From the NCBI RefSeq assembly GCF_937863835.1, contig NZ_CALMHT010000122.1:1-47255 (forward strand): a stretch of DNA of 47,255 nucleotides, written 5' to 3'. Positions within the stretch are counted from its first letter, which is position 1, and each line of letters opens with the position of its first letter. Shown piece by piece: positions 1 through 8,988 of this stretch. Below the pieces are notes generated by a model that worked only from the letters and a program-made list of their open reading frames with translations, was not told the DNA's origin and ran no database searches. The DNA comes from an uncultured Prevotella sp. (GTDB lineage: Bacteria; Bacteroidota; Bacteroidia; Bacteroidales; Bacteroidaceae). The translations under genes were made by a program, and so were the position numbers.

Positions 1-45
1 TCCAAGGGCGGAAAAGCGGATTATCAATATGTGGTCGGATTTCAT
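1..45 (-). CDS. Glycosyltransferase family 9 protein, N-terminal fragment
   Basis: Only the first 15 codons are inside the window; the gene continues past the left edge. The reverse strand reads ATG at 45-43 followed by MKSDHILIIRFSALG. The pattern of a hydrophobic strand followed by RFSALGD is the usual N-terminus of GT9 (ADP-heptose:LPS heptosyltransferase-like) proteins, which transfer sugars to lipid A core in the cytoplasm. The start lies 3 nt after the stop of the DUF4254 gene, so the two are very probably one operon, a pairing common in Bacteroidota. The fragment is too short to say which sugar is used. Confidence 0.6.
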   Translation of the reverse strand, partial: MKSDHILIIRFSALG

Positions 46-48
46 ATT

Positions 49-660
49 CTATTTTTTGTTTCCACCATACAATACAGGATTCGTAGACGGATCGTTATAC
101 ATCTTCATCTGTCTATATACTTTCATATATTTTCTTCCTGCCGAGATGTCATCCAGTAATTGATTGATGGCTGTAGACAGGTCTTTCTGCTGCTCCAGAA
201 GCACATCCAGTTTGGACTGGCACTTAGCGACATGGTCGGCCGACGCGTCCTGACGCTCTGCCTGCTCACGCATGTGGTAAATCTTCAGGGCAAGAATGGA
301 CAGGCGGTCTATCGCCCAGGCCGGACTCTCGGTATTGATGGTGGCGGCAGGGGATACCTGCACGTCCTGAAACTTATTGCGGAAGTAACTGTCTATCTGT
401 TCTACCAGATCCGTGCGGTCCTGGTTGCTCTTGTCGATACGTCTCTTGAGCAAGAGGGCTTCGTCGGGGTTGATCTCCGGATCGCGGATAATATCCTCGA
501 AATGCCACTGTACGGTGTCTATCCAACATTTGAGATATAGCGTATTCTCGATGGAACCGGCCGGGTATGGGTTATGGATAGGCATGTCTATATTATCCTT
601 GATATGATAATCTGTAATTGCTTTGTTGAAAACGTTGTTGCAAAGTTCTGTAAATATCAT
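49..660 (-). CDS. DUF4254 domain-containing protein
   Basis: A 203-aa cytoplasmic, mostly helical protein of the DUF4254 family. Family function is unknown, but members usually sit beside lipopolysaccharide glycosyltransferases, as here. Visible traits: charged helices with KRRIDKSNQDRTDLVEQID near residue 75 and a long coiled-coil-like stretch in the second half; no signal peptide or membrane segment. I chose the ATG at 660 (MIFTELCNNVF) over the one at 699. The upstream 13 residues overlap the promoter box at 687-694, and family members start at the MIFTE-like helix. It is divergent from pdxB and upstream of the GT9 fragment. Confidence 0.85.
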   Translation of the reverse strand: MIFTELCNNVFNKAITDYHIKDNIDMPIHNPYPAGSIENTLYLKCWIDTVQWHFEDIIRDPEINPDEALLLKRRIDKSNQDRTDLVEQIDSYFRNKFQDVQVSPAATINTESPAWAIDRLSILALKIYHMREQAERQDASADHVAKCQSKLDVLLEQQKDLSTAINQLLDDISAGRKYMKVYRQMKMYNDPSTNPVLYGGNKK

Positions 661-686
661 TATTGATTTGTATTGATTTAAATATG

Positions 687-717
687 CAAAACTACTCATT
701 AATTTTTAATTTACCAA
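687..717 (-). promoter_or_regulatory. Promoter of the DUF4254-GT9 operon
   Basis: The minus strand reads TTG (717-715), 20 nt, then TAGTTTTG (694-687). This fits the Bacteroidota -33/-7 consensus, and the predicted transcript starts about 20 nt before the ATG at 660. Confidence 0.6.
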
Positions 718-742
718 TTTATTTCAATAAAAACTTGTTATA

Positions 743-774
743 TTTTGTAATTATCACAGTTTGTATTACCTTTG
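743..774 (+). promoter_or_regulatory. pdxB promoter, almost no leader
   Basis: TTTTG (743-747), 19 nt, then TACCTTTG (767-774), a full match to the Bacteroidota promoter. Only 8 nt separate the -7 box from the ATG at 783, so the mRNA should have a leader of just a few bases. Confidence 0.75.
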
Positions 775-782
775 CGTTTAGT

Positions 783-1835
783 ATGAAGATTGTGATAGAT
801 GATAAAATACCCTATATCCGGAATGTCATCAGTAGAATAACGGATGATGCCGTCTACGTGAAAGGTTCGGAGATATCCGCCGCCGACGTGAAGGATGCGG
901 ATGCGCTCGTCGTGCGTACACGTACGCGCTGTGACAGGTCGCTGCTGGAGGGGAGCCGGGTGAAGTTTATCGCCACGGCGACGATAGGTTATGACCATCT
1001 TGATACGGATTATCTGGAGGAGGCCGGTATCAGATGGGTCAACTGTCCCGGATGCAACGCCGGTTCGGTGGCCCAATACATCCATTCGGTACTGATACTG
1101 CTGCAGAGGCACAAGGGACTGGTGCCCGACAATTCCACCCTGGCCGTGGTGGGGTGCGGACATGTGGGTATCAAAATAAAGGAAGTGGCTGAAAAGATGG
1201 GATTCCATGTCATCGTCAACGATCCGCCCTTGCAGGATGAGGGGAAGTCGCAGATGGACTTCGCCAGTCTGGAGGAAGTGGCCCGCCGGAGCGACGTGAT
1301 CACATTTCATGTGCCGCTCATCAAGAGTGGGAAATACAAGACGGTGCATCTGGCCGATTACGACTTCTTCAGGAAGTTATGCCGGCAACCGTTTATCATC
1401 AATACCAGCAGAGGACAGGTGGTGGACAACCACGAACTGCTCGACGCCCTGAGCAACGGGAGAATCAGGGATGCCGTGGTCGATACATGGGAGGACGAAC
1501 CGCATATCAACCGTACGCTGTTAAGCAAAGTATATATAGGTACACCGCATATCGCGGGATATTCGGCCGACGGCAAGGTGAACGCCGACAATATGGTGAT
1601 AGATGCGCTGTGCGACTTCTTCCATATAGAGAACACCTACCATATCGTGCCTCCCGAACTACCTTATAATTATCAGTTCATAGGAGATGCTGATGATTAC
1701 TCCCTCGGTTTATACAATCCACTGCTGGATAGCAACCGCCTGAAATCCAATCCGGAGAGTTTCGAGGAATTGAGAGGAAATTATCCTCTGAGAAGAGAAT
1801 TTTTTAAATTGAACAAACGTAAGCAATCATACTAA
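783..1835 (+). CDS. pdxB: 4-phosphoerythronate dehydrogenase
   Basis: A 350-aa NAD-dependent D-2-hydroxyacid dehydrogenase that oxidises 4-phospho-D-erythronate in the DXP-dependent route to pyridoxal phosphate. Sequence support: the N-terminus MKIVIDDKIPYIRNVISR matches PdxB, not other hydroxyacid dehydrogenases. The Rossmann glycine motif is VVGCGHVGIKI near residue 120. INTSRGQVVD carries the catalytic Arg, DTWEDEP the catalytic Glu and PHIAGYS the catalytic His. A C-terminal dimerisation segment follows. The ATG at 783 was chosen by alignment to the family N-terminus and because the promoter lies directly before it. An in-frame ATG at 663 would add 40 hydrophobic residues translated from the promoter. 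It is monocistronic by appearance. Confidence 0.93.
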   Translation: MKIVIDDKIPYIRNVISRITDDAVYVKGSEISAADVKDADALVVRTRTRCDRSLLEGSRVKFIATATIGYDHLDTDYLEEAGIRWVNCPGCNAGSVAQYIHSVLILLQRHKGLVPDNSTLAVVGCGHVGIKIKEVAEKMGFHVIVNDPPLQDEGKSQMDFASLEEVARRSDVITFHVPLIKSGKYKTVHLADYDFFRKLCRQPFIINTSRGQVVDNHELLDALSNGRIRDAVVDTWEDEPHINRTLLSKVYIGTPHIAGYSADGKVNADNMVIDALCDFFHIENTYHIVPPELPYNYQFIGDADDYSLGLYNPLLDSNRLKSNPESFEELRGNYPLRREFFKLNKRKQSY

Positions 1836-1870
1836 TATTTTTATTTTTTGTTTAATAAACCTTCAATTTT

Positions 1871-1897
1871 ATGCACAGATAGGGGTAGTTTGTGCAT
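1871..1897 (+). terminator. Possible terminator after pdxB
   Basis: ATGCACA (1871-1877) pairs with TGTGCAT (1891-1897) over a 13-nt loop, and a T-rich stretch follows after about 10 nt. The short stem and offset T-run make this weak. Confidence 0.3.
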
Positions 1898-1923
1898 ACA
1901 AAAGTTGTTTTTTGATAAAAATA

Positions 1924-1955
1924 TTTGCGTACTTGAAGAAAAATTAGTTACTTTG
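1924..1955 (+). promoter_or_regulatory. acpP-fabF-rnc promoter
   Basis: TTTG (1924-1927), 21 nt, then TACTTTG (1949-1955), a one-base-shorter variant of the -7 box. It leaves a leader of about 50 nt before the acpP ATG at 2009. Confidence 0.6.
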
Positions 1956-2008
1956 CGCCCGAAATTCAAAAATAGAAAGTAATTATTAACAATTTAAACA
2001 TTACAATT

Positions 2009-2245
2009 ATGTCAGAAATTGAATCAAAAGTAAAAGCAATTATCGTTGATAAACTAGGTGTTGATGAGGCTGAAGTTAAGCCAGAAGCAAGTTTCACAAA
2101 TGATCTCGGTGCAGATTCTTTGGATACAGTAGAGTTGATCATGGAATTCGAGAAAGAATTCGGTATCTCTATTCCAGACGATAAGGCTGAAAAGATAGCA
2201 ACAGTTGGCGATGCTATTAGTTATATTGAGGAAAACGCCAAATAA
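2009..2245 (+). CDS. acpP: Acyl carrier protein
   Basis: A 78-aa acidic four-helix acyl carrier protein that holds growing fatty acids on a 4'-phosphopantetheine arm. The attachment site is the Ser of [10 protein letters not shown] (Ser37), in the canonical DSL motif. Full family length; no signal peptide. It is directly followed (18 nt) by fabF and then rnc, the classical bacterial order of carrier protein and condensing enzyme. Confidence 0.98.
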   Translation: MSEIESKVKAIIVDKLGVDEAEVKPEASFTNDLGADSLDTVELIMEFEKEFGISIPDDKAEKIATVGDAISYIEENAK

Positions 2246-2263
2246 TCATTCCTAAAATTTAAT

Positions 2264-3526
2264 ATGGAATTAAAAAGAGTAGTTGTAACAGGTCTTGGAG
2301 CAGTGACTCCAGTTGGCAATAATCCTGAGGAAACATGGAAGAACATGGTTGCCGGGGTTAGCGGAGCAGCACCTATTACACAATTTGATACAACCAATTT
2401 CAAAACACAATTTGCTTGCGAGGTAAAAAACCTGAACGTGAATGATTTCATTGACCGTAAGGAAGCCCGCAAAATGGATCGTTACACCCAGTTGGCTATG
2501 ATAGCCGCTATGCAGGGTGTAAAAGACAGTGGCATTGATTTGGAAACGGAGGACAAAAACCGCATCGGCGTAGTATACGGTGTCGGAATCGGAGGTATCC
2601 GTACTTTCGAGGAAGAAATCAAATATTATGGTCAACATGAGGCAGACGGTCCTAAGTTTAATCCGTTCTTTATTCCTAAGATGATTGCTGATATAGCAGC
2701 AGGTCAGATATCCATCCATTATGGATTCCATGGACCTAACTATACCACAACATCGGCATGTGCTTCTTCTAGCAACGCTGTTGCTGATGCTTTCAATCTG
2801 ATCCGCTTGGGTAAAGCGAATATCATTGTAAGCGGTGGAGCGGAGTCGGCTATCTGCGGTTGCGGTGTGGGCGGCTTTAATGCCATGCACGCATTGTCTA
2901 CACGTAATGACGATCCGGAGCACGCTTCACGCCCGTTCAGCGCCAGTCGCGACGGATTTATCATGGGTGAAGGTGCCGGTTGTCTGATTCTGGAAGAACT
3001 GGAACATGCCAAAGCTCGTGGTGCTAAGATATATGCTGAGATGGTAGGTGAGGGCGAAAGTGCCGACGCATACCATATCACAGCTTCACATCCGGAAGGT
3101 CTGGGAGCAAAGCTCGTCATGGAGGCTGCTCTGGAAGATGCCGGTATGAAACCTGAGGATATCGACTATATCAATGTTCACGGTACATCTACCCATGTGG
3201 GTGATATATCGGAAGCTAAGGCAATAAAGGATGTGTTCGGTGATGCAGCTTATAAGTTGAACATCAGTTCAACAAAGTCTATGACAGGTCACTTGCTGGG
3301 TGCAGCAGGTGCTGTAGAGGCGATGGCTTGTATCTTGGCTATTAAGGACAACATTATTCCGCCTACAATCAATCATGAAGAGGATGATAAGGATGAGGAG
3401 ATAGATTATAATCTCAACTTCACATTCAACAAGGCTCAGAAACGTACTGTACGTGCAGCCCTGAGCAACACCTTCGGATTCGGTGGTCATAATGCTTGTG
3501 TTATTTTCAAGAAATATGCTGAGTAA
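2264..3526 (+). CDS. fabF: Beta-ketoacyl-[acyl-carrier-protein] synthase II
   Basis: A 420-aa condensing enzyme elongating acyl-ACP with malonyl-ACP in the cytoplasmic type II fatty acid synthase. The catalytic triad is complete: nucleophile Cys166 in TTSACASSSNAV, His306 in VHGTSTHVGD and His343 in SMTGHLLGAAG. The C-terminal SNTFGFGGHNA loop is present. Length fits FabF rather than FabB or FabH. Coupled with acpP upstream; its last 11 nt overlap rnc. Confidence 0.98.
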   Translation: MELKRVVVTGLGAVTPVGNNPEETWKNMVAGVSGAAPITQFDTTNFKTQFACEVKNLNVNDFIDRKEARKMDRYTQLAMIAAMQGVKDSGIDLETEDKNRIGVVYGVGIGGIRTFEEEIKYYGQHEADGPKFNPFFIPKMIADIAAGQISIHYGFHGPNYTTTSACASSSNAVADAFNLIRLGKANIIVSGGAESAICGCGVGGFNAMHALSTRNDDPEHASRPFSASRDGFIMGEGAGCLILEELEHAKARGAKIYAEMVGEGESADAYHITASHPEGLGAKLVMEAALEDAGMKPEDIDYINVHGTSTHVGDISEAKAIKDVFGDAAYKLNISSTKSMTGHLLGAAGAVEAMACILAIKDNIIPPTINHEEDDKDEEIDYNLNFTFNKAQKRTVRAALSNTFGFGGHNACVIFKKYAE

Positions 3527-4556
3527 CATAATTGATAGAATAAAGCTCCCTTTCCGCAAGGAGAAGGAGCTTTATTCGTCTTTATATTCTATCATCGGAT
3601 TCTATCCGCATGATATACAGTTGTATAAGCTTGCCCTGATGCATAAAAGTATTGCTAAAAGGAATGAGAAAGGTAAGCCTATCAACAATGAACGTCTTGA
3701 ATTTTTGGGTGACGCCATACTTGATGCCATCGTGGGTGATATCGTATATCGCCATTTCGAAGGTAAGCGTGAGGGATTCCTCACCAACACCCGGAGTAAG
3801 ATCGTACAGCGTGATACATTAAACAAACTGGCCCAGGAGATGGGTATCGTACGACTGATCATGTCGTCAGGACACAGTTCCTCTCATAACAGTTATATGG
3901 GAGGAAATGCTTTCGAGGCATTGGTCGGAGCGATCTATCTCGACCGCGGTTATGATGCGTGTATGCACTTTATGCAGAACAGGATTCTGGCTCAACTGAT
4001 CAATATCGACAAGGTGGCCTATAAGGAGGTCAACTTTAAGAGTAAACTGATAGAGTGGAGTCAGAAGAACCGTGTGAACGTAGAGTTTAAGATGCTGGAA
4101 CAGACCAAAGATGAAAACGGCAGTCCGGTGTTCAACTATCAGGTGGTGATAGAAGGTCTCGACGGCAGCGAAGGAAAGGGATTCTCAAAGAAAGAAAGTC
4201 AGCAGTTGGCTTCCAAACTCACGTTAGACCGCCTTCGCAAAGAACCGCAGTTTATCGACTCCGTCTTTGCCGCAAAGACATTGCGTACACGACAGGAGGA
4301 GGAACCGGTGGAGAATGTGCCTGAGACGGAGGTGAAGAATGATTTTATCATCCCGCAGGAAGAAAAGGTTGAAGTGGAAACCGAAGACGCTGTGGCTGCA
4401 GTTAAAGAAGCGAAGACGGAAGCGAAGACGGAAAAGACTCCCGTACAGAATGAAAATGATGAATTCGACTTGTCCGATATCAGTGCGACACCTAAGGAAA
4501 AGACAAGAGAAGACATCATTGCGGAAGCGGAGGCTGCCGCTTTTTCTGAACAGTAA
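3516..4556 (+). CDS. rnc: Ribonuclease III with long acidic C-terminal tail
   Basis: A 346-aa double-strand-specific endoribonuclease for rRNA and mRNA processing. The RNase III signature NERLEFLGDAILD supplies Glu59, Glu62 and Asp66. The second metal-site motif reads GNAFEALVGAIYLD: Glu134 is present, but the position that is Asp in E. coli (D114) is Asn131. A dsRNA-binding domain follows (about residues 175-245, KSKLIEWSQ to ASKLTLDRL). The last 100 residues are a low-complexity acidic/Ala/Lys tail that most RNase III proteins (220-250 aa) lack. The ATG at 3516 overlaps the fabF stop by 11 nt, suggesting coupled translation; the longer frame from 3483 lies inside fabF and is unlikely. Confidence 0.93.
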   Translation: MLSNIIDRIKLPFRKEKELYSSLYSIIGFYPHDIQLYKLALMHKSIAKRNEKGKPINNERLEFLGDAILDAIVGDIVYRHFEGKREGFLTNTRSKIVQRDTLNKLAQEMGIVRLIMSSGHSSSHNSYMGGNAFEALVGAIYLDRGYDACMHFMQNRILAQLINIDKVAYKEVNFKSKLIEWSQKNRVNVEFKMLEQTKDENGSPVFNYQVVIEGLDGSEGKGFSKKESQQLASKLTLDRLRKEPQFIDSVFAAKTLRTRQEEEPVENVPETEVKNDFIIPQEEKVEVETEDAVAAVKEAKTEAKTEKTPVQNENDEFDLSDISATPKEKTREDIIAEAEAAAFSEQ

Positions 4557-4573
4557 CATAAAAAAGGTAAAAA

Positions 4574-4606
4574 TTTGCTCTTTTACAAAAGTTTAGACTA
4601 ACTTTG
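4574..4606 (+). promoter_or_regulatory. Promoter of the GH3-lipoprotein-DUF3108-GT39 operon
   Basis: TTTG (4574-4577), 21 nt, then TAACTTTG (4599-4606), a perfect -7 box. The leader is about 60 nt before the ATG at 4670. No other match is seen between the four genes. Confidence 0.7.
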
Positions 4607-4669
4607 CGAATTGATTGCGGTATTATGTTTTAGTATAAAACATTTTCCTGCATAATAAAGGATGTTGTT

Positions 4670-6196
4670 ATGAGTTTAACTAATATTGCGAAGAAGTTGT
4701 TTTTGCCTAGGCAGAGAGAACTTCAGCGGCATATAAACGAAGGGGAGATACTGCAGAAAAATGTGTTGGAGTCTCTGATAAATCGTGCTCAGAATACTGA
4801 ATACGGACGAAATCATCTGTTCCAGACAATGAACGGTTATGATGATTTCGTTAAGAATATACCATTAAACACTTACGAAGAACTGAAAGAGGATATCGAC
4901 CGTATGCGTCATGGTGAAAGTGATGTACTATGGCCCGGTGCCGTGAAATGGTATGCCAAATCATCCGGCACCACCAACGATAAGAGTAAGTTTATCCCTG
5001 TGAGCAGCGACGGTCTGCAGAATATCCATTATCAGGGTGGTAAGGATGTGGTAGCCCTCTATTTGCGCAATAACCCCCGGAGTCGTATGTTCGACGGCAA
5101 GGGTCTGATACTGGGAGGTAGTCATTCTCCTAATTACAACCTTCCCAACAGTCTTGTGGGCGACCTGAGTGCGATACTGATAGAGAATATCAATCCGCTC
5201 GCCAATCTGTGCAGAGTACCGAAGAAGGCGACAGCCCTGTTGTCTGACTTTGAGGTGAAGCGCGACCGTATAGCCCATGAGACACTCCATAAGAATGTGA
5301 CGAACATCAGCGGTGTCCCTTCGTGGATGCTTTCGGTGCTCAGCAGGGTACTTGAGATATCAGGCAAGGAACATATAGACGAGGTATGGCCCAACCTGGA
5401 AGTGTTCTTCCACGGTGGTGTAGCCTTTACGCCTTACCGCCAGCAATATGAACAATTGATCACTTCTTCACGGATGCAATATATGGAGACATATAATGCC
5501 AGTGAAGGTTTCTTCGGCATACAGGATGATCCATCAGACCATTCGATGTTGCTGATGCTCGATTATGATGTGTTCTACGAATTCATCCCGATGGACGAGT
5601 TCGGTACCGAGAACCCGACAGTGGTTCCTCTCTGCGGTGTGGAGACAGGAAAGAATTACGCGATGGTGATATCCACCTCGTGCGGACTGTGGCGGTATAT
5701 TATCGGTGACACGGTAAGTTTTACATCGACCAACCCGTACAAGTTTGTCATCACGGGGCGTACGAAGCATTTTATCAATGCTTTCGGAGAAGAACTGATC
5801 GTGGACAACGCCGAGAAGAGTTTGGCTTATGCCTGTATGAAGACCGGTGCGGAAGTGTTGGAATATACAGCCGCCCCCGTGTTTATGGACGACAAGGCGA
5901 AGTGCAGGCATCAGTGGTTGATAGAATTTTCGAAGGAACCGGCCGACATCAATGAGTTTGCCGACATTCTGGACAAGAAACTTCAGGAAATCAATTCGGA
6001 TTACGAAGCCAAACGTTTTAAGGATATCACGCTCCAGCATCTGGAGATAGTGAAGGCGCGCAAGGGGCTGTTTAATGACTGGTTGAAGTCGAAAGGTAAA
6101 CTGGGCGGTCAGCATAAGATACCGCGTCTGAGCAACAGTCGTTCGTATATCGAACAGATGTTAGAGATGAACTCCAATATGAATAATACGATTTGA
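4670..6196 (+). CDS. GH3 auxin-responsive promoter family protein (acyl-adenylating enzyme)
   Basis: A 508-aa cytoplasmic protein of the GH3 superfamily, ANL-type enzymes that in plants adenylate a carboxylate and conjugate it to an amino acid. Bacterial members are common in Bacteroidota but their substrate is unknown. Visible motifs: YAKSSGTTNDKSKFIP near residue 95 (ATP/phosphate-binding loop), METYNASEGFFGIQ near 270, LWRYIIGDTVSF near 345 and GRTKHFINAFGEELIVDNAEKS near 365. Length is full for the family. It is first in a tight operon with an envelope lipoprotein, a DUF3108 protein and an ArnT-like transferase, hinting at a role in envelope modification (inference). Confidence 0.88.
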   Translation: MSLTNIAKKLFLPRQRELQRHINEGEILQKNVLESLINRAQNTEYGRNHLFQTMNGYDDFVKNIPLNTYEELKEDIDRMRHGESDVLWPGAVKWYAKSSGTTNDKSKFIPVSSDGLQNIHYQGGKDVVALYLRNNPRSRMFDGKGLILGGSHSPNYNLPNSLVGDLSAILIENINPLANLCRVPKKATALLSDFEVKRDRIAHETLHKNVTNISGVPSWMLSVLSRVLEISGKEHIDEVWPNLEVFFHGGVAFTPYRQQYEQLITSSRMQYMETYNASEGFFGIQDDPSDHSMLLMLDYDVFYEFIPMDEFGTENPTVVPLCGVETGKNYAMVISTSCGLWRYIIGDTVSFTSTNPYKFVITGRTKHFINAFGEELIVDNAEKSLAYACMKTGAEVLEYTAAPVFMDDKAKCRHQWLIEFSKEPADINEFADILDKKLQEINSDYEAKRFKDITLQHLEIVKARKGLFNDWLKSKGKLGGQHKIPRLSNSRSYIEQMLEMNSNMNNTI

Positions 6197-6198
6197 CG

Positions 6199-8148
6199 AT
6201 GATAAAAAGGGATTTTCTTAAATACATATATATATCCGTCTGCCTGCTCTGCATCTTATCATGTGCCAGAATGGGACAACCCGACGGCGGTTGGTACGAT
6301 GAGACCCCTCCAAGGGTGGTCGGTTCTTCACCTGCCGACAAGGCGACGAATGTGAAGTCGAAGAAGATATATATCTATTTCAATGAATTTATTCAACTGG
6401 ACAACCCTACCGAAAAGGTGGTCGTCTCTCCACCGCAGTTGGAAGCTCCCGACATCAAAGGCGAGGGCAAGAGAATCGTGGTGGAACTGAAGGATTCGCT
6501 CAAACCGAACACCACCTATACGATCGATTTCTCGGATGCCATATCCGATAATAATGAAAGTAACCCGTTGGGTAACTATACATACACTTTTTCTACCGGT
6601 GACAGGATAGACACGTTGGAGACATCAGGATATGTACTCAACGCGCAGAATCTGGAACCTATCAAGGGAATACTGGTGGGTCTGTACAACAACTTGTCTG
6701 ATACGGTGTTCTCCAAATCACCCTTGTTACGCGTTTCGCATACCGACAGCAGGGGACATTTCGTCATCAGAGGTATCGCTCCGGGGTCTTACCGTATGTA
6801 CGCCCTCCAGGATGCAGACGGCAATTATATGTTTAACCAGAAGAGCGAGATGATCGCCTTCAACCATGATATTATCAATCCGTATAGTAAGCCCGATGTC
6901 CGTCCGGATACATTATGGAAAGATTCCCTTCACATCGATTCTATCAGACAGGTGCCCTACACGCATTTCTTCCCAGACAATGTGGTGCTGAGGGCTTTCA
7001 CGGAAACGTTGACCGACCGCTATCTGCTCAAGACCGACCGTACCGAACCGAACCGGTTTACGTTGTTCTTCAGTTATGGTCATGAGAAGTTGCCGGTGAT
7101 ACATGGACTGAATTTCAATGAAAAGGACGCTTTTATCATAGAACCGACCGCCAAGAATGATACGATTACTTATTGGTTGCGGGATACGGCGCTATGTAAT
7201 CAGGATACACTGAGGATGCAACTGCAATATATGGCGTCGGACAGTACCGGCACGTTATATGACAAGACGGATACAATGGAGATACTGGCCAAGGAACCTT
7301 ACGCCAAACGGATGAAGAAACTGGCTAAGGCGACCGAGGAATGGCAGAAGAAACAGGAGAAGGCGAAAAAACATGATGAGCCTTATGACACTGTGATGAA
7401 ACCAGAAGCACTCAAACCCGAATACGGTCATGTGGGCGAGATAGATCCGGACCAGAATATCACGGTCAAGTTGCCTACGCCTCTGGCCCGTCTGGACACG
7501 GCAGGCATACATCTGTATTCCAAACACGATACGTTATGGTATAAGGCGCCGTTCAGGTTTGAGGCCGTCGCATCCCAACCGCGCACGTATGAGATTACAG
7601 GTGAATGGAAGCCCGGCGTCGAGTATAGTCTGGAAGTGGACAGTGCTGTGTTCAGGGATATCTATGGTAAGGTTTCCGACCCGATGAAACAGGGGTTGAA
7701 AGTAAGGACACTGGATTCGTACGGTTCAATCTTTGTCAGTATACAGGGGACACAGGGCAACAATGTCATTGTTCAACTGCTGAACAAGTCGGACGGTGTG
7801 GTCAAAGAGGTGAAAGCGAAAGGCGGTCAGGCCGATTTCTATTATATCAAACCTGAAAAATACTATCTGCGCGCGTTCGAGGATGATAACGGCAACGGTA
7901 TATGGGACACAGGACTGTATAAGGCCGACAAACAGGCTGAGAAGGTGTATTACGACCCAAGAATCATAGAATGCAAGGCGAAATGGGATATCAGCGAAAG
8001 TTGGAATGTCAATGCCACCGATGCAGCGAAACAGAAACCGTCGGAGATAACGAAACAGAAACCGGACCAGCAGAAGAAACAGAAAAACCGCAATGCGGAA
8101 AGAGCGAAGAGTCTGGGACTGATATATGTCCCCAATTCGGTAAAATAA
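6199..8148 (+). CDS. Ig-like (Big_5) domain lipoprotein
   Basis: A 649-aa predicted lipoprotein. The N-terminus MIKRDFLKYIYISVCLLCILSC ends in a lipobox with Cys22 as lipid anchor. Next is a Big_5/SbsA-type Ig-like domain, about residues 35-135: TPPRVVGSSPADKATNV... through YTFSTGD. A carboxypeptidase-regulatory-like segment follows (GYVLNAQNLEPIKGILVGLY), then further beta-rich repeats and a Gln/Lys-rich C-terminus. The start is the ATG at 6199, 2 nt after the GH3 stop; a TTG at 6193 in frame overlaps the upstream gene. Probably exported to the outer membrane; biochemical function unknown. Confidence 0.85.
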   Translation: MIKRDFLKYIYISVCLLCILSCARMGQPDGGWYDETPPRVVGSSPADKATNVKSKKIYIYFNEFIQLDNPTEKVVVSPPQLEAPDIKGEGKRIVVELKDSLKPNTTYTIDFSDAISDNNESNPLGNYTYTFSTGDRIDTLETSGYVLNAQNLEPIKGILVGLYNNLSDTVFSKSPLLRVSHTDSRGHFVIRGIAPGSYRMYALQDADGNYMFNQKSEMIAFNHDIINPYSKPDVRPDTLWKDSLHIDSIRQVPYTHFFPDNVVLRAFTETLTDRYLLKTDRTEPNRFTLFFSYGHEKLPVIHGLNFNEKDAFIIEPTAKNDTITYWLRDTALCNQDTLRMQLQYMASDSTGTLYDKTDTMEILAKEPYAKRMKKLAKATEEWQKKQEKAKKHDEPYDTVMKPEALKPEYGHVGEIDPDQNITVKLPTPLARLDTAGIHLYSKHDTLWYKAPFRFEAVASQPRTYEITGEWKPGVEYSLEVDSAVFRDIYGKVSDPMKQGLKVRTLDSYGSIFVSIQGTQGNNVIVQLLNKSDGVVKEVKAKGGQADFYYIKPEKYYLRAFEDDNGNGIWDTGLYKADKQAEKVYYDPRIIECKAKWDISESWNVNATDAAKQKPSEITKQKPDQQKKQKNRNAERAKSLGLIYVPNSVK

Positions 8149-8167
8149 AGTATAATTATCAAAAGAT

Positions 8168-8983
8168 ATGAAATATATAAAATCAATTATAGTATCATTA
8201 GTATTAATGGTATTTTCAGTATCTTCATATTCACAATGCAGTGAAGATAACCAGGCATTCAAGTCGGGCGAATTCCTATCTTATAATCTATATTATAACT
8301 GGAAGTTTATTTGGGTAAAAGCCGGTACCGCTTCGATGAAGACGATACTCAGCCGTTATCATGGCAAACCTGCCTACCGTGCGAGTCTGATCACGCGCGG
8401 CAATCATCGTGTGGACAACTTCTTCGTGCTGCGCGATACCCTGCTCTGTTATTCGCGCGAAGACATGGTGCCGTTGTATTACCGTAAGGGAGCCCGTGAA
8501 GGAGATCGGTATTACGTGGATGAGATATGGTACACGTACCCTAACGGCAATACCCATCTCCGTCAGCACCGTCAGAACAACGACGGTACGCATGAGTGGA
8601 AAAACGCCGAATACAAAAACTGCATCTATGATATGATGAATATATTCCTGTGCGCGAGAAGTTATGATCCCGCCAGTTGGAAAGTAGGTCATGTAGTGAA
8701 TATTCCTCTGGCCGACGGTAAGGATGTGATTCCTGCCATCCTGAAATATCGTGGCAAGTCTACCATCAAAGCCGATAACGGTGCAAAATACCGTTGCCTT
8801 ACCTTATCTTATATAGAAAAAGAGGACGACGGCAACATGAAAGAGATTGTGCGTTTCTTTATCACGGATGATGACAACCACATTCCGATACGCCTTGATA
8901 TGTTCTTGCGCTTCGGCAGTGCCAAGGCTTTTATGACAAATATGAAAGGGGTACGTAACCCGATAACATCCAGAGTGAAATAA
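8168..8983 (+). CDS. DUF3108 domain-containing exported protein
   Basis: A 271-aa protein with signal peptide MKYIKSIIVSLVLMVFSVSSYSQ and a beta-rich DUF3108 domain (AFKSGEFLSYNLYYNWKFIWVKAGTASM at the start of the mature part, with FFVLRDTLLCYS following). Members are periplasmic or outer-membrane-associated proteins of unknown function, with a lipid-transport-like barrel fold suggested for relatives. It lies 19 nt after the lipoprotein and 5 nt before the GT39 gene, so it is co-transcribed with both. Confidence 0.85.
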   Translation: MKYIKSIIVSLVLMVFSVSSYSQCSEDNQAFKSGEFLSYNLYYNWKFIWVKAGTASMKTILSRYHGKPAYRASLITRGNHRVDNFFVLRDTLLCYSREDMVPLYYRKGAREGDRYYVDEIWYTYPNGNTHLRQHRQNNDGTHEWKNAEYKNCIYDMMNIFLCARSYDPASWKVGHVVNIPLADGKDVIPAILKYRGKSTIKADNGAKYRCLTLSYIEKEDDGNMKEIVRFFITDDDNHIPIRLDMFLRFGSAKAFMTNMKGVRNPITSRVK

Positions 8984-8988
8984 TAACC

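Noticed and set aside
663..782. 40-residue hydrophobic N-terminal extension of pdxB
   Set aside because: The extra codons are translated from the promoter, and family members begin at MKIVIDDK.
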